From contig NZ_JANFAK020000034.1 of assembly GCF_024721315.2 (NCBI RefSeq), forward strand, positions 1 to 64,000: a stretch of DNA of 64,000 nt. The letters run 5' to 3'. The notes under the pieces are model-generated. The model was given only the letters and a program-made list of their open reading frames with translations, did not search any database and had not been told where the DNA came from. The position numbers were made by a program, and so were the translations under genes. Position 1 is the stretch's first letter, and every line of letters starts with the position of its first letter. Positions 17,800 through 26,887 of the stretch are shown in pieces. The DNA is from Streptomyces sp. Isolate_45. GTDB taxonomy: Bacteria; Actinomycetota; Actinomycetes; Streptomycetales; Streptomycetaceae.

Positions 17800-19329
17800 A
17801 TGAACCTTGGACGCACGAACGGCGAGCCCGCCGTCCCACCCCACCGGGGAGCCGCGCTCGCGGCGCTGGCGGCCGCGCAGTTCACCGTGATGCTGGCGAC
17901 CTCGATCGTGAACGTGGCACTGCCGCAGATCCGTTCCGGGGTGGGGTTGTCGGACGGCGGCACCACGTGGGTGGTCAACGCCTACGGCCTGGCGTTCGGT
18001 GCGCTGCTCCTGGCCGGGGGCCGGGCGGGAGACCTGCTCGGTCGCCGCCGGCTGCTGATCGCCGGTCTCGCGGTGTTCGCGGGGGCCTCACTGGCGGCGG
18101 GGCTGGCCGACTCTCCCGGCCCGCTCATCGCCGCCCGTGTGGTGCAGGGCGCCGGCGCCGCCGCCGTCGCTCCCGCCGCGCTGGCCCTGACGATGGACCT
18201 GTTCCCGCCCGGCCCCGGGCGGGGCCGGGCCCTGGGGGTGTGGGGCGCCGTCTCCGGCGCGGGGGGAGCGAGCGGCGTCCTGTTGGGCGGGGTGCTCACC
18301 CAGGCGTGGGGCTGGCCCCGGGTCTTCCACGCCGTCGCGCTCGGGGCGCTGCTGGTGCTCGTCGCGGTGGCGGCGCTCGTGCCCCGGCCGGCGGGCCGGG
18401 GGGCCGGGCGGTTCGACCTGTTGGGGACGGCGTCCGTCACGCTCGCCCTGACCTGTCTGGTCTGGGCGCTGACCAGCGCGCGGGCCGTGGGTTGGACGGA
18501 CACCGGGGTACTGGCCGCCCTCCTGGGCGCCGTCGTACTGCTCGTGCTCTTCGTCCTCGTCGAACGCCGGCGGCCGGACGCACTGATCCCGCCCCGGATG
18601 TTCACGACCGGCCGCATCGCCGCGGGCAACGTCCTGATGGCGCTGCTGGGATCCGTATGGATAGCGCTGTTCTTCTTCCTACCGCTCTACCAGCAACAGG
18701 TCCTCGGCATGAGCCCCCTGGCCACCGGTGCGGGACAACTACCCCTCGCCGCGGCCAACATGCTCGGGGCGCTCCTGGCACCCCGGCTCTCCGGGAGGAT
18801 CGGCGCCAGGGCGACCCTGACGGGCGGCCTGCTCGTCGAGGCGGCCGGTCTGTTGTGGCTGTCCCGGATGAGCGCGGACGGGAGCTACCTCCTCGACGTC
18901 CTCGGTCCGAGCATCCTGGTCGGCCTCGGCCTGAGCATCGGCTTCGTCCAGCTCACCGCGCTCGCCGTGGACGGCGTTCCCCGCGAGGACGCGGGCCTCG
19001 CCGGGGGACTGGTGAACACCACCCGTCAGGTCGGCGGTGTGATCGGCCTGGCCGCCCTCGCCACCCTGGCCGGATCCGTCACCACCCACGCGGCAGCCCA
19101 CCAGAGCCCACCGGAGGCCCTCACCTCGGGCTACCGCGCGGCCTTCGCGGTCTCCGCCGCGATCCTGGCCGCCACCGCGCTCCTCGCCCTGCCGCTCACC
19201 CGCCCCGCCCGCCGCCCCCGCGGCGCGCTCCCGGCGGAGGCGCCCCCGTCCGGGGCGCCGGTCGAGACGCCTTCGCAGGCGGGGCGGGCCACCGACCGGA
19301 CGCCCGCCGCCCGACCCGGAACCGCGTGA
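17800..19329 (+). CDS. MFS transporter, DHA2 (EmrB/QacA) family, 14-TM type
   Basis: A 509-residue protein from ATG 17800, with AAGAGG 9 bases upstream. It has the motif C region IVNVALPQI, the GGRAGDLLGRRRLL loop of MFS motif A, and 14 predicted membrane helices typical of drug/proton antiporters. The C-terminal tail is Pro/Arg-rich. It is probably an efflux pump or exporter. It is the first gene of a likely operon: SRPBCC (62-base gap), carotenoid oxygenase (95-base gap), membrane protein (144-base gap). The final gap is too large to prove co-transcription. Confidence 0.9.
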   Translation: MNLGRTNGEPAVPPHRGAALAALAAAQFTVMLATSIVNVALPQIRSGVGLSDGGTTWVVNAYGLAFGALLLAGGRAGDLLGRRRLLIAGLAVFAGASLAAGLADSPGPLIAARVVQGAGAAAVAPAALALTMDLFPPGPGRGRALGVWGAVSGAGGASGVLLGGVLTQAWGWPRVFHAVALGALLVLVAVAALVPRPAGRGAGRFDLLGTASVTLALTCLVWALTSARAVGWTDTGVLAALLGAVVLLVLFVLVERRRPDALIPPRMFTTGRIAAGNVLMALLGSVWIALFFFLPLYQQQVLGMSPLATGAGQLPLAAANMLGALLAPRLSGRIGARATLTGGLLVEAAGLLWLSRMSADGSYLLDVLGPSILVGLGLSIGFVQLTALAVDGVPREDAGLAGGLVNTTRQVGGVIGLAALATLAGSVTTHAAAHQSPPEALTSGYRAAFAVSAAILAATALLALPLTRPARRPRGALPAEAPPSGAPVETPSQAGRATDRTPAARPGTA

Positions 19330-19391
19330 CCCGAAACCGTACGACCCGAGCCGCACCGCCCCATCCGTACCGAGCACCGACAAGGACAAGC

Positions 19392-19835
19392 ATGCACACC
19401 ACCATCGACACGACCGCCCCCGTCGTCGTGAGCCTCACGACGACGATCGACGCCGCTCCCGCCACCGTCTGGGAACTGCACACCGACGTCGACAACTGGC
19501 CCGTCTGGAACACCGGCATCGACCGGGCCCGGCTCGACGGCCCGTTGGCCGTCGGGACCCGCTTCGGCTGGCTCACCCACGGGCTGGACATCACCTCCAC
19601 GGTCCACGAAATCGTTCCGGGACGGCGGATCGTCTGGGGCGGGACCGTCCAGGGCATCGTCGGCATCCACGCATGGACGTTCGAGCCGTCCGGGGCCGGC
19701 GTCGTCGTCCGCACCGAGGAGTCCTGGAGCGGCGACCCCGTGGACGCCGCGGTCGACGAACTCGCCACCGCCCTGAGGACCTCCCTGCGGGACTGGCTCG
19801 ACTGCCTCAAGGCGCGCGCCGAGCAGCCCGCTTGA
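19392..19835 (+). CDS. SRPBCC family protein
   Basis: A 147-residue protein from ATG 19392 with AAGGAC upstream. The Bet v1-like pattern is clear: TTTIDAAPATVWELHTDVDN, then RFGWLTHGLDITSTVHEIVP, a central IVWGGTVQGIVGIHAW strand pair, and a long C-terminal helix (ATALRTSLRDWLDCLKARAE). These proteins have a hydrophobic cavity for lipids, polyketides or pigments. Placement between an exporter and a carotenoid oxygenase suggests a small-molecule binding role in the same pathway. Confidence 0.85.
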   Translation: MHTTIDTTAPVVVSLTTTIDAAPATVWELHTDVDNWPVWNTGIDRARLDGPLAVGTRFGWLTHGLDITSTVHEIVPGRRIVWGGTVQGIVGIHAWTFEPSGAGVVVRTEESWSGDPVDAAVDELATALRTSLRDWLDCLKARAEQPA

Positions 19836-19930
19836 GCCCCGCGCCCGCCACGGCGACCACCGCAGCCGCAGCCGCCGCCGCGAAGAAGACCACGGCCACC
19901 ACCGAAGCCGACGAGACACGAGGACCCGAA

Positions 19931-21292
19931 ATGACCACCGCGCCCTACCTGACCGGCCACTACACGCCCGTCGCCGACGAGGTCTCCGCCGCCGGACTCA
20001 CCGTCGAAGGCACCCTGCCCCCCGAACTGACCGGCCGGCTGATCCGCAACAGCCACAACCCCAAGCCCGGCGTCACCCCCAGCCACTGGTTCAAGGGCAG
20101 CGGCATGGTCCACGGGATCCGCCTGCGCGACGGTCGCGCCGAGTGGTACCGCAACCGTTGGGTCCGCACCCCCGCCCTCGACGGCGCCCCGTACATGACC
20201 GCCACGGGCCCCGACCTCACCGCCAGCACCGCCGGCACCCACGTCATCGAACACGCCGGACGCCTCCTCGCCCTCTGCGAGGCCAACCTCCCCTTCGAGC
20301 TCACCCCGGACCTCGACACCGTCGGCCCGTACGACTTCAACGGCACCCTGCGCACCGCCATGACCGCCCACCCCAAGGAGGACCCGCGCACCGGCGAGCT
20401 GCACTTCTTCGGCTCCGCGCCGTTCCCGCCCTTCCTCACCCACCACGTCGCCGACGCCAGGGGCGCGCTCATCCGGAGCACCGAGATCCCGGGAGCGACC
20501 GCCTCCCTCAAACACGACTTCGCCATCACCCGCCGGCACGTCGTCTTCGTCGAGGGCAACGTCACCTTCGAGCCCACGGAACACTCCGGCATCCCCTACG
20601 CCTGGAGCGACGACCAGCCCGCCCGCATCGGCGTCATGCCCCGCGGGGAGGACGGGCACCGGCACATCCGCTGGTTCTCCATAGAGCCCGGCAACATGCT
20701 GCACGTCGGCAACGCCTACGAGGACGGCCAGGGCAACATCGTCCTGGAAGGCCCCACCGTCGACCGCGAGGGCTTCCGGCTCTCCTGGAACTGGTGGGTC
20801 GGCGCGCCCGGCCGCGGCACCGAGCCCAACACCCGCTCCTACACGCGCCGCTGGGTGATCGACATGGAGGCCGGCACCGTCGACGAACAGATCATCGACG
20901 ACCTCGCGGTGGAGTTCCCGACGCTCAACGAGAACTACCTGGGTGCCGAACACCGCTACCAGTACGCCGTGTCCTTCCCCGACCACGAGGGCTACGGCGG
21001 CTACGGAGTCGTCAAGTACGACCGCACCACGGGAGCCCGCCGCATCCATCGGATCGGTGACGCCCGACTGCCCGGCGAGGCCGTCTTCGTCCCCGCCGCC
21101 GGTGCCACCCTCGAGGACGACGGCTACCTGCTCACCGTGGTGTCCGACCTCAAGCAGGACGCCTCCCAACTGCTCGTCCTGGACGCGTCCGGCCTCGACC
21201 GGATCGCCACCGTCCACCTGCCGCGCCGCGTCACCGCGGGCATCCACGGCTCCTGGATCCCCGACGGAGACCTGGACGGCGTCAACGACTGA
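19931..21292 (+). CDS. Carotenoid cleavage oxygenase family protein
   Basis: A 453-residue protein from ATG 19931, with GAGG at the right distance. The seven-bladed propeller of carotenoid/lignostilbene dioxygenases is indicated by LTGRLIRNSHNPKPGVTPSH and RTAMTAHPKEDPRTGELHFF. The four iron-binding histidines are at about H147, H195 (LKHDFAIT), H258 (NMLHVGNAYE) and H439 (GIHGSWIP). Such enzymes cleave conjugated double bonds in carotenoids or stilbenes with non-heme iron. The neighbouring SRPBCC and MFS genes fit a small pathway; the substrate cannot be told. Confidence 0.9.
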   Translation: MTTAPYLTGHYTPVADEVSAAGLTVEGTLPPELTGRLIRNSHNPKPGVTPSHWFKGSGMVHGIRLRDGRAEWYRNRWVRTPALDGAPYMTATGPDLTASTAGTHVIEHAGRLLALCEANLPFELTPDLDTVGPYDFNGTLRTAMTAHPKEDPRTGELHFFGSAPFPPFLTHHVADARGALIRSTEIPGATASLKHDFAITRRHVVFVEGNVTFEPTEHSGIPYAWSDDQPARIGVMPRGEDGHRHIRWFSIEPGNMLHVGNAYEDGQGNIVLEGPTVDREGFRLSWNWWVGAPGRGTEPNTRSYTRRWVIDMEAGTVDEQIIDDLAVEFPTLNENYLGAEHRYQYAVSFPDHEGYGGYGVVKYDRTTGARRIHRIGDARLPGEAVFVPAAGATLEDDGYLLTVVSDLKQDASQLLVLDASGLDRIATVHLPRRVTAGIHGSWIPDGDLDGVND

Positions 21293-21436
21293 CGCACCGC
21301 ACCGCACCGCCCCGGGGCGCGGCATGGACCGCTTCCCCGGCAGGACCGCACCCACGACGGCGCCGGACCACGGGTCCGGCGCCGGCCGCCCCGTGCGGCG
21401 CCCCACCACCCCGCCGTCCCCGATGGAGGTCCCACC

Positions 21437-22093
21437 ATGTCCGGCCGCGCGATCGCCCCGCCGCCCGTCGCCCACGCCCGAACCCCGTCCCCGCCACGGG
21501 ACCACGCCGCCGCCCGGCCCGAAACCGAGGCGGCCCGGGGTCCGCGGGAGGTCGACAACCGCGCCGCCTACCTCGGCTTCGGACTCGCCCACGTACTCGG
21601 ACACGGCGCCGCCGCGCTCTCCGAGGGCCCCGCGCCCCTGCTCGACCTGCCCGGTTGGCTGCCCTCGACGCTCCTCGTGGGCGGTCTCGTGGCGGGCATC
21701 GCCCTGGCCACGATCGCCGCCGCGCGGGCCCAACACGGGGCCCCCGCCGCGGAGGTCCTCTCCGGCAGGCTGCTCGGCGCGGCCTGGATCGCCGCCTTCA
21801 CCGTCCTGTTCCTCGCCATCACCGGCCTCACGTCGCTGGTCGACGAACCGCGGCTCCAGTCCGTCCTGTGGCCCGCCGGCTCCGGGCTCGTCGTCGGCCT
21901 GCTCTACCTCGCCGAAGGCGCCGTACGCCGCGACGTGCCGCACTACTGCCTCGGGCTCTGGCTCGCCCTGATCTCCACCGCGGCGCTCCCGCTCGGCGCT
22001 CCCGGCCCCTACTGGGTGCTCGCCGTCGGGGGAGGCGGCGCGTACGTCCTCGCCGCGGCCCTCGAACACCGGCGCCGCGGCGCCACCGCTTGA
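21437..22093 (+). CDS. Integral membrane protein, about 5 TM
   Basis: A 218-residue protein from ATG 21437, with GGAGG 11 bases upstream. The N terminus (about 1-45) is Pro/Arg-rich and disordered. Hydrophobic segments follow around residues 45-75, 76-95, 112-132, 145-160 and 170-205 (for example LLVGGLVAGIALATIAAARA and LGAAWIAAFTVLFLAITGL). I do not recognise a family. It follows the carotenoid oxygenase on the same strand and may be its membrane partner. Confidence 0.6.
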   Translation: MSGRAIAPPPVAHARTPSPPRDHAAARPETEAARGPREVDNRAAYLGFGLAHVLGHGAAALSEGPAPLLDLPGWLPSTLLVGGLVAGIALATIAAARAQHGAPAAEVLSGRLLGAAWIAAFTVLFLAITGLTSLVDEPRLQSVLWPAGSGLVVGLLYLAEGAVRRDVPHYCLGLWLALISTAALPLGAPGPYWVLAVGGGGAYVLAAALEHRRRGATA

Positions 22094-22106
22094 GCGGGCT
22101 CCGCCC

Positions 22107-22712
22107 TCAGGATCGAAGTCCGGCCCGCCTGAGGGCGACCTCGGCCAGCTCACCGATGACCTGTCGGTCCCCACGGCGCCAGGCGTCGGCCAGACCGCCC
22201 TCGGGCACGCGGAGCCCGGCGAGGTCGCGCGGTGGCCCGGTGAGGGCGCGCAGGGCGAGCAGGTCGGTGCCTCCGGGCGCGTCGACGAGGCGCCGCACGG
22301 CGTGGCCGCGCAGGATCCAGCGCAGTCGGGCGGGGAGCCACAGCAACAGGACGACGGTCACGGGGACGATGATCAGGGCCGCCGTGGTCAGGGTGGCCAC
22401 CTGGCCGACGGCGTCCTGGAGCGACTGTCCCGCGTCGGCGAGTCCGGTACTGGCGTCGGCCGCGGACCGGAGCGGTTTGCGCAGCAGCCCGCCGACGAGC
22501 GGCACGTTCGAGGCCGCGTCGCCGGCGTTGCCGAGCTCGGTGGCGAGGCCGGTGCCCGCGCTCTCGACCCTCCGCCCCGGCTCGGCCAGCTTCATGATCG
22601 CGTCGTGGACGGCCAGTGCGAACCACACCGCGGCGGCCACCAGGGCCACGGCGATGACGTCCGCGAGTACCTGGCGGCTCCGACGGGCTGGGGTCTGTGC
22701 GTAGAGGCGCAT
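22107..22712 (-). CDS. Membrane protein with two TM segments, function unknown
   Basis: A 201-residue protein from ATG 22712, with a GGAG element upstream. One helix lies near residues 17-39 (LADVIAVALVAAAVWFALAV) and a second near 108-128 (TLTTAALIIVPVTVVLLLWL). The loop between carries Ala/Gly-rich, weakly heptad-like sequence, and the tail is cytoplasmic. Its 3' end is 14 bases from the previous + gene, convergent. Confidence 0.65.
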   Translation of the reverse strand: MRLYAQTPARRSRQVLADVIAVALVAAAVWFALAVHDAIMKLAEPGRRVESAGTGLATELGNAGDAASNVPLVGGLLRKPLRSAADASTGLADAGQSLQDAVGQVATLTTAALIIVPVTVVLLLWLPARLRWILRGHAVRRLVDAPGGTDLLALRALTGPPRDLAGLRVPEGGLADAWRRGDRQVIGELAEVALRRAGLRS

Positions 22713-22913
22713 CGGCGGACTCCGAGTCAGGACGTCGAGGAGGACCGGCCCCGCCGTCGAGGGCCCGGCCGGTCGGTCGACCGTACGCCGGACTCGCCCC
22801 TTCCGGTGGTCTCCGTGGACGAACGTCCCTGGCGCGGCGCCGCCGCGCCGCTGCCCGGGGCCGGCCACGCGGTCGCTCGCCCCCCGTGAACGGGCGACCG
22901 CGCGGCCGGAGTC

Positions 22914-23342
22914 TCAGTACCAGCCGGTACAGCGCGTGGTGCCGCTGGTGTCGTTCCAGGCGCAGGCCCGCATCACGTAGCCCGCGTCGTCGTAGGCGGG
23001 GGTGTGCGTGTCGGTGCCGGAGTTGACCGTGGTCATGCCCATGGGGCCGGTCCAGCTGCCCCCTCCGTCGGAGGAGCGGTCCACCCACACCTTGTCGCCC
23101 GGGTCGGCGTTGTATATCCGGCCCCAGGCGCAGCGGCTGGAGGTGCTGTAGCGCAGCTCGATCCGGATGGAGTCGACACTGCCCGTCCTCTTCGTGACCG
23201 CGTTCGACGTCGAGCAGGCCATCGCCGAGGCCCCGCCCGCCGCCGAACCGGGCGCGGCCTGGGCCGCCGTCCCCGTGAGCCCGAGGCCCGCCACCATGGC
23301 GACGCCCGCCGTCAGGACTCCCGCCCTCTGCTTGATCCGCAT
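22914..23342 (-). CDS. Secreted protein, DUF2690 family
   Basis: A 142-residue protein from ATG 23342, with AGGGGGAT upstream. It has a signal peptide (AGVLTAGVAMVAGLGLTGTA, cleavage near AQA). The short mature domain has paired cysteines and the YSTSSRCAWGRIYNADPGDK and VWVDRSSDGGGSW pattern typical of DUF2690 secreted actinobacterial proteins. Cys pairs (AMACS, SRCAW, MRACAW, RCTGW) suggest disulfides. The function is unknown. Confidence 0.85.
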   Translation of the reverse strand: MRIKQRAGVLTAGVAMVAGLGLTGTAAQAAPGSAAGGASAMACSTSNAVTKRTGSVDSIRIELRYSTSSRCAWGRIYNADPGDKVWVDRSSDGGGSWTGPMGMTTVNSGTDTHTPAYDDAGYVMRACAWNDTSGTTRCTGWY

Positions 23343-23546
23343 GTGATCCCCCTGTGATCGACCGGGAAGTGATCCGCACGCCGGGCGGCGTGCGTTCGGA
23401 CCCCCGTACGGTCCCCCGGATGTCCGCTTCCGGGCGTCAACCTCGAAGTTGACACCCGCGGTAAACCTCTGCGTCAGTACCGCACCCCGGTCCGCTCCAC
23501 CCCTGGTATGACGACCGCTTCCGGCGCAGCCGCGTAAAGTGCGCCG

Positions 23547-24791
23547 ATGCGCTTCAGGGTCTGGCCGGCGGACCGGCTCCGCTCCGTCGATCCGCGGCTG
23601 GCCGACGCCGCGTTGGCCTTGGGCGTGACCGCCGCCGCGGCCGTCGCCGGCCGGCAGTACCACCCGGCGGGGTGGCCGCCCTTCGACACCACCGCCTACG
23701 TACTGACGGCCTGGGTCGCGCTGCCGCTCGCCGCCCGCAGGTCCGCGCCGGTGTTCGCACTGGTCGCCTCCTGCCTCGGCTACGCCTGCTACCTCGCGGC
23801 CGGTTATCAGCCCTCCCTGAACTTCTGGGCTCCCGCCGTCGCCCTGTACGGGGTCGCCGCCCGGCGACCGCCCCGCACGGCCGCGGCCTGCGCCGCGCTG
23901 TGCGCGGCCGTCGTCTTCGGCAGCGGGCTGGCCGCCCCCGAAATCGGCCTGATCATCACGGTGGTGCAGGCCCTGGGCGTTCCGGCCGTGGTGTGGATGT
24001 TCGGCAACGGCGCCCGCGTCCTCGACGAGCGCAACGGCCAACTCGCCGCACTCACCGCCCGCTTGCGCCGGGAACAGGAGTGGCGCGAGCGCCTGGCGGT
24101 CTCCGAGGAGCAGCGGCGCATCGCCCGCGAGCTGCACGACGTCGTCGCGCACCACATGGCCGTGATCAACGTCCAGGCGGGAATGGCCGGTTACGTCTTC
24201 CCCTCCGCTCCGGAGCAGGCCCGCGCGGCCCTGGGGACGATATCCGAGACCAGCCAGGAGGCCCTGCGCGAACTGCGCCGCATCCTGACCCTGCTGCGCT
24301 CCGCCGCGGACATCGAGGACGGCGAGGCCGGCCGCGCCCCGTACGCCCCGATCCCCGGGCTGGCCGGTCTGCGGGAAGTGGCCGAGCGCGTGCGGGCCGC
24401 GGGAGTCGCCGTCGACCTGCGGACCGACGGTGCGCCCCGGCCGTTGCCGCCCGGCGTGGAACTGTGCGCGTACCGGGTGGTGCAGGAGGCCCTGACCAAT
24501 GTGATCAAGCACGCGCGGCACGCGGCCGTCGTCGTCCTCGTCCGCTACCGGCCCCACGAACTGCTGGTGACGATCACCGACGACGGCGCGGGAGACGCCG
24601 ACGACCGTCCGGATCCGGCCAACGTTGCCCGCGGGCCCGGTCACGGCTTGATCGGCATGCGCGAACGGGCCAAGCTCTACGGCGGAACGGTCGACGCCGG
24701 TCCACGAACCGAGGGGGGATTTCGCGTGCGCCTCACCCTCCCGGTCCCGGCCGGGCCTTCCCCCGGACCGCGGAACCGGCCACAGGCATGA
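23547..24791 (+). CDS. Sensor histidine kinase, NarL/DesK-type
   Basis: A 414-residue protein. Five to six N-terminal membrane helices (residues about 20-155) are followed by a coiled linker and a HisKA_3 dimerisation region with RRIARELHDVVAHHMAVINV (phospho-acceptor His about 197). The HATPase domain has VVQEALTNVIKHA (about 311-323) and GHGLIGMRER near 367-376. It has no extracellular sensor domain, so signals are probably sensed in the membrane. It overlaps the response regulator gene by four bases (ATGA), so the two are translationally coupled. Confidence 0.92.
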   Translation: MRFRVWPADRLRSVDPRLADAALALGVTAAAAVAGRQYHPAGWPPFDTTAYVLTAWVALPLAARRSAPVFALVASCLGYACYLAAGYQPSLNFWAPAVALYGVAARRPPRTAAACAALCAAVVFGSGLAAPEIGLIITVVQALGVPAVVWMFGNGARVLDERNGQLAALTARLRREQEWRERLAVSEEQRRIARELHDVVAHHMAVINVQAGMAGYVFPSAPEQARAALGTISETSQEALRELRRILTLLRSAADIEDGEAGRAPYAPIPGLAGLREVAERVRAAGVAVDLRTDGAPRPLPPGVELCAYRVVQEALTNVIKHARHAAVVVLVRYRPHELLVTITDDGAGDADDRPDPANVARGPGHGLIGMRERAKLYGGTVDAGPRTEGGFRVRLTLPVPAGPSPGPRNRPQA

Positions 24792-25453
24792 TCCGGACCC
24801 TCGTGGTCGACGACCAGATCCTGATCCGCGCGGGCCTCGTGGCGCTGCTCCGGGCCGCGCCCGGCATCGAAGTGGTCGGCGAGGCCGAGGACGGCGACGG
24901 GGCGGTCGAAGTCGCCGCCCGCACCCGGCCGGACGTCATCCTGATGGACATCCGCATGCCCGGCCTGGACGGCACCGCCGCGACCGAACGCATCCTCGCC
25001 CAGGCCGTGGACCCGCTGCCCCGGGTACTGATCCTGACCACCTTCGACCTCGACGAGTACGTGTACGCCGCCCTGCGCGCCGGCGCCTCCGGCTTCCTCC
25101 TCAAGGACACCGGGCCGGAGCGGCTGATCGAGGCGGTCTCGGCCGTGGCCCAGGGCGACATGCTCTTCGCGCCGAGCGTCACCCGCCGCCTGATCGAGTC
25201 CTACGTGAACCGCGCCGACGCGGTGCCGGACACCCCGGCGGGCCTGGACGTCCTCACGGCCCGCGAGCGCGAGGTGCTGCGCCTGGCCGCGAAGGGGTTG
25301 TCCAACACCGAGATCGCCGGGCGGCTCCACATCGGCGAGGCCACCGTCAAGACCCACCTCAACCGGACCATGACCAAGCTGGACCTGGACAGCCGCGCCC
25401 AGGCCGTGGTCGTGGCGTACGAGACGGGCCTGGTCGTTCCGGGTACCCCGTAG
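24788..25453 (+). CDS. Response regulator, NarL/LuxR family
   Basis: A 221-residue protein from ATG 24788, overlapping the kinase stop. The receiver has D54 in ILMDIRMPG as phosphorylation site and K105 in LLKDTG. A LuxR-type helix-turn-helix follows at about 155-215 (LTAREREVLRLAAKGLSNTE, then IAGRLHIGEATVKTHLNRTM). It is the DNA-binding partner of the adjacent kinase. Targets are not evident, though the membrane protein at 25,468 is directly downstream, convergent. Confidence 0.93.
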   Translation: MIRTLVVDDQILIRAGLVALLRAAPGIEVVGEAEDGDGAVEVAARTRPDVILMDIRMPGLDGTAATERILAQAVDPLPRVLILTTFDLDEYVYAALRAGASGFLLKDTGPERLIEAVSAVAQGDMLFAPSVTRRLIESYVNRADAVPDTPAGLDVLTAREREVLRLAAKGLSNTEIAGRLHIGEATVKTHLNRTMTKLDLDSRAQAVVVAYETGLVVPGTP

Positions 25454-25467
25454 GAGACCCGGAGGGG

Positions 25468-25926
25468 TCAGACGCCGGCGGACCGGGCGCGGCCGCCGTC
25501 GTTGCACAGGGCCCAGATGATGAAGCAGCTGATGGCGATGGAGATGACGGCCCAGATCGGCGTGTAGGGCAGCCACATGAAGTTGAGGATGATGCTGATC
25601 GCCGCCAGCACCACGCCCGTCGCCCGGGCCCACAGTGCCGCGCCCTTGAGGAGTCCGGCGCCGACGACGCCGAGGACGATGCCGAGGACCAGGTGGATCC
25701 AACCCCAGGCCGCCACGTCGAACTTGAAGACGTAGTCGCCCACCTGGGAGTAGACGTCGTTGCGGGCGATGCCGGTGATGCCCTTGATGATGCCGAGGAC
25801 ACCCTCGATCAGGAGGAGGACGCCGGCGAACATGGTTCCGCCCGCTGCCCACGCGTTGCGACTGTCGTACACGTCCCGGTCCCGGTGGGCGCCGGTGGGG
25901 GAGGTGGAAGGCGATTGCTGTGCCAC
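25468..25926 (-). CDS. DUF7144-type membrane protein, 4 TM
   Basis: A 152-residue protein from GTG 25926; AAGGAG upstream fixes this start although the frame stays open to 26088. Four helices are clear (WAAGGTMFAGVLLLIEGVLG; AAWGWIHLVLGIVLGVVGAG; ARATGVVLAAISIILNFMWL; PIWAVISIAISCFIIWALC). The FKFDVAAWGWIHLVLG segment is characteristic of a small actinobacterial integral membrane family. The function is unknown; the 15-base convergent gap to the response regulator is probably incidental. Confidence 0.85.
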   Translation of the reverse strand: MAQQSPSTSPTGAHRDRDVYDSRNAWAAGGTMFAGVLLLIEGVLGIIKGITGIARNDVYSQVGDYVFKFDVAAWGWIHLVLGIVLGVVGAGLLKGAALWARATGVVLAAISIILNFMWLPYTPIWAVISIAISCFIIWALCNDGGRARSAGV

Positions 25927-26136
25927 GAGAGGCTCCTTCTTGGGGCTGAGCGCCCGAAGGGGACGCAGGTCCAGCCTCCAAGGAGGGCCGTGCCCCTGAC
26001 ACCCGGACGCGTCCGTTCGGGTGACGGGCCGTCGCCGTCGCCTGGGCCGCGTCTCACTCCCTGAGTACGGGATGGCACGCATTGACATTTTGTTTAAGCT
26101 GAGCGCCGCTCGTCGTCACGTCCCCAGGAGTCACTC

Positions 26137-26727
26137 ATGTCCACGCCCCCGCAGCCCGGTTACGGCGCACCCCAGCCGCCCTACGGTCAGCAGTTCCCGC
26201 CCCCGCCGAAGCAGGGCATGAGCACGGGCAAGAAGGTCGCCCTGGGCTGCGGCATCCCCACCGCACTGGGTCTGCTCCTCCTCGGCGGCTGCGCCGTACT
26301 GGTGGGCGAGGCGGCGAACGAGGTGGGCAAGGAGCTGGAGAAGAACTACGACACCGCCTCCGTCGCCCCCGACGCCCAGGGAAAGCCCGGCGACGCCGCC
26401 AAGCCCGGCAAGGACCCGGACATCACCCAGGACGTGAAGGTCACCGCCTGCAAGGTGGAGAAGGGCGACTTCGACCTGAAGGAACTCCTCGTCACCGTCG
26501 ACTACGTCAACAGCGGTGACCGCCGGTTCACGTACCTGGTGGAGGGCGAGATCCTCGTCAACGGCCAGAAGAAGGCCGACCTGACCTCGCTCGGCCAGAA
26601 CCTGGCGCCGGGCCAGAAGTACACCGACGACAACGCCGGCGCGCTCGGCTACGAGATCGCCCAGTCCGCCAAGGCGGGCGACAAGATCGAGTGCAAGATC
26701 CTGAAGGTGTCCCGCAACTCCTACTGA
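26137..26727 (+). CDS. Membrane-anchored protein with extracellular DUF4352-like domain
   Basis: A 196-residue protein. A Pro/Gln-rich cytosolic N terminus (1-30) is followed by one membrane helix (VALGCGIPTALGLLLLGGCA, about 34-55). An extracellular part then has a TQDVKVTACKVEKGDFDLKE and LLVTVDYVNSGDRRFTYLVE beta domain, resembling DUF4352-type folds. It may bind a ligand or support envelope function. AT-rich sequence with TTGACA (26,082-26,087) lies upstream, but a matching -10 is unclear. A strong hairpin follows at 26,782. Confidence 0.7.
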   Translation: MSTPPQPGYGAPQPPYGQQFPPPPKQGMSTGKKVALGCGIPTALGLLLLGGCAVLVGEAANEVGKELEKNYDTASVAPDAQGKPGDAAKPGKDPDITQDVKVTACKVEKGDFDLKELLVTVDYVNSGDRRFTYLVEGEILVNGQKKADLTSLGQNLAPGQKYTDDNAGALGYEIAQSAKAGDKIECKILKVSRNSY

Positions 26728-26781
26728 GGCACTGCCGCCGACCGCTGACCGGTCGGCGCGGTTTTCCTCCGACTCCCCCTT

Positions 26782-26815
26782 CGAGGCCCCCGCCGGCGTA
26801 CCGGCGGGGGCCTCG
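26782..26815. terminator. Perfect 15-bp hairpin terminator
   Basis: Arms 26782-26796 (CGAGGCCCCCGCCGG) and 26801-26815 pair perfectly around the tetraloop CGTA. It closes the 26,137 gene before the PadR regulator. No long T-run follows, as usual in Streptomyces. Confidence 0.8.
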
Positions 26816-26857
26816 TCGTCGTGAGTCGTGTCTCACCCGGGCGCCGACGCTTGTATG

Positions 26858-26871
26858 TGCAACGAGTTGCA
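26858..26871. promoter_or_regulatory. Palindromic operator TGCAAC-GA-GTTGCA upstream of padR-like gene
   Basis: A near-perfect palindrome TGCAACGAGTTGCA ends 16 bases before the PadR start codon. PadR proteins usually repress their own promoters from such sites, so autoregulation of the PadR and possibly the acyl-CoA dehydrogenase gene is likely. This is inference from position and symmetry. Confidence 0.65.
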
Positions 26872-26887
26872 TAGAAAGATTCGGGGC

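Noticed and set aside
19196..22174. 992-codon open frame on the - strand across the carotenoid oxygenase
   Set aside because: It has no protein-like motifs and overlaps three well-supported genes.
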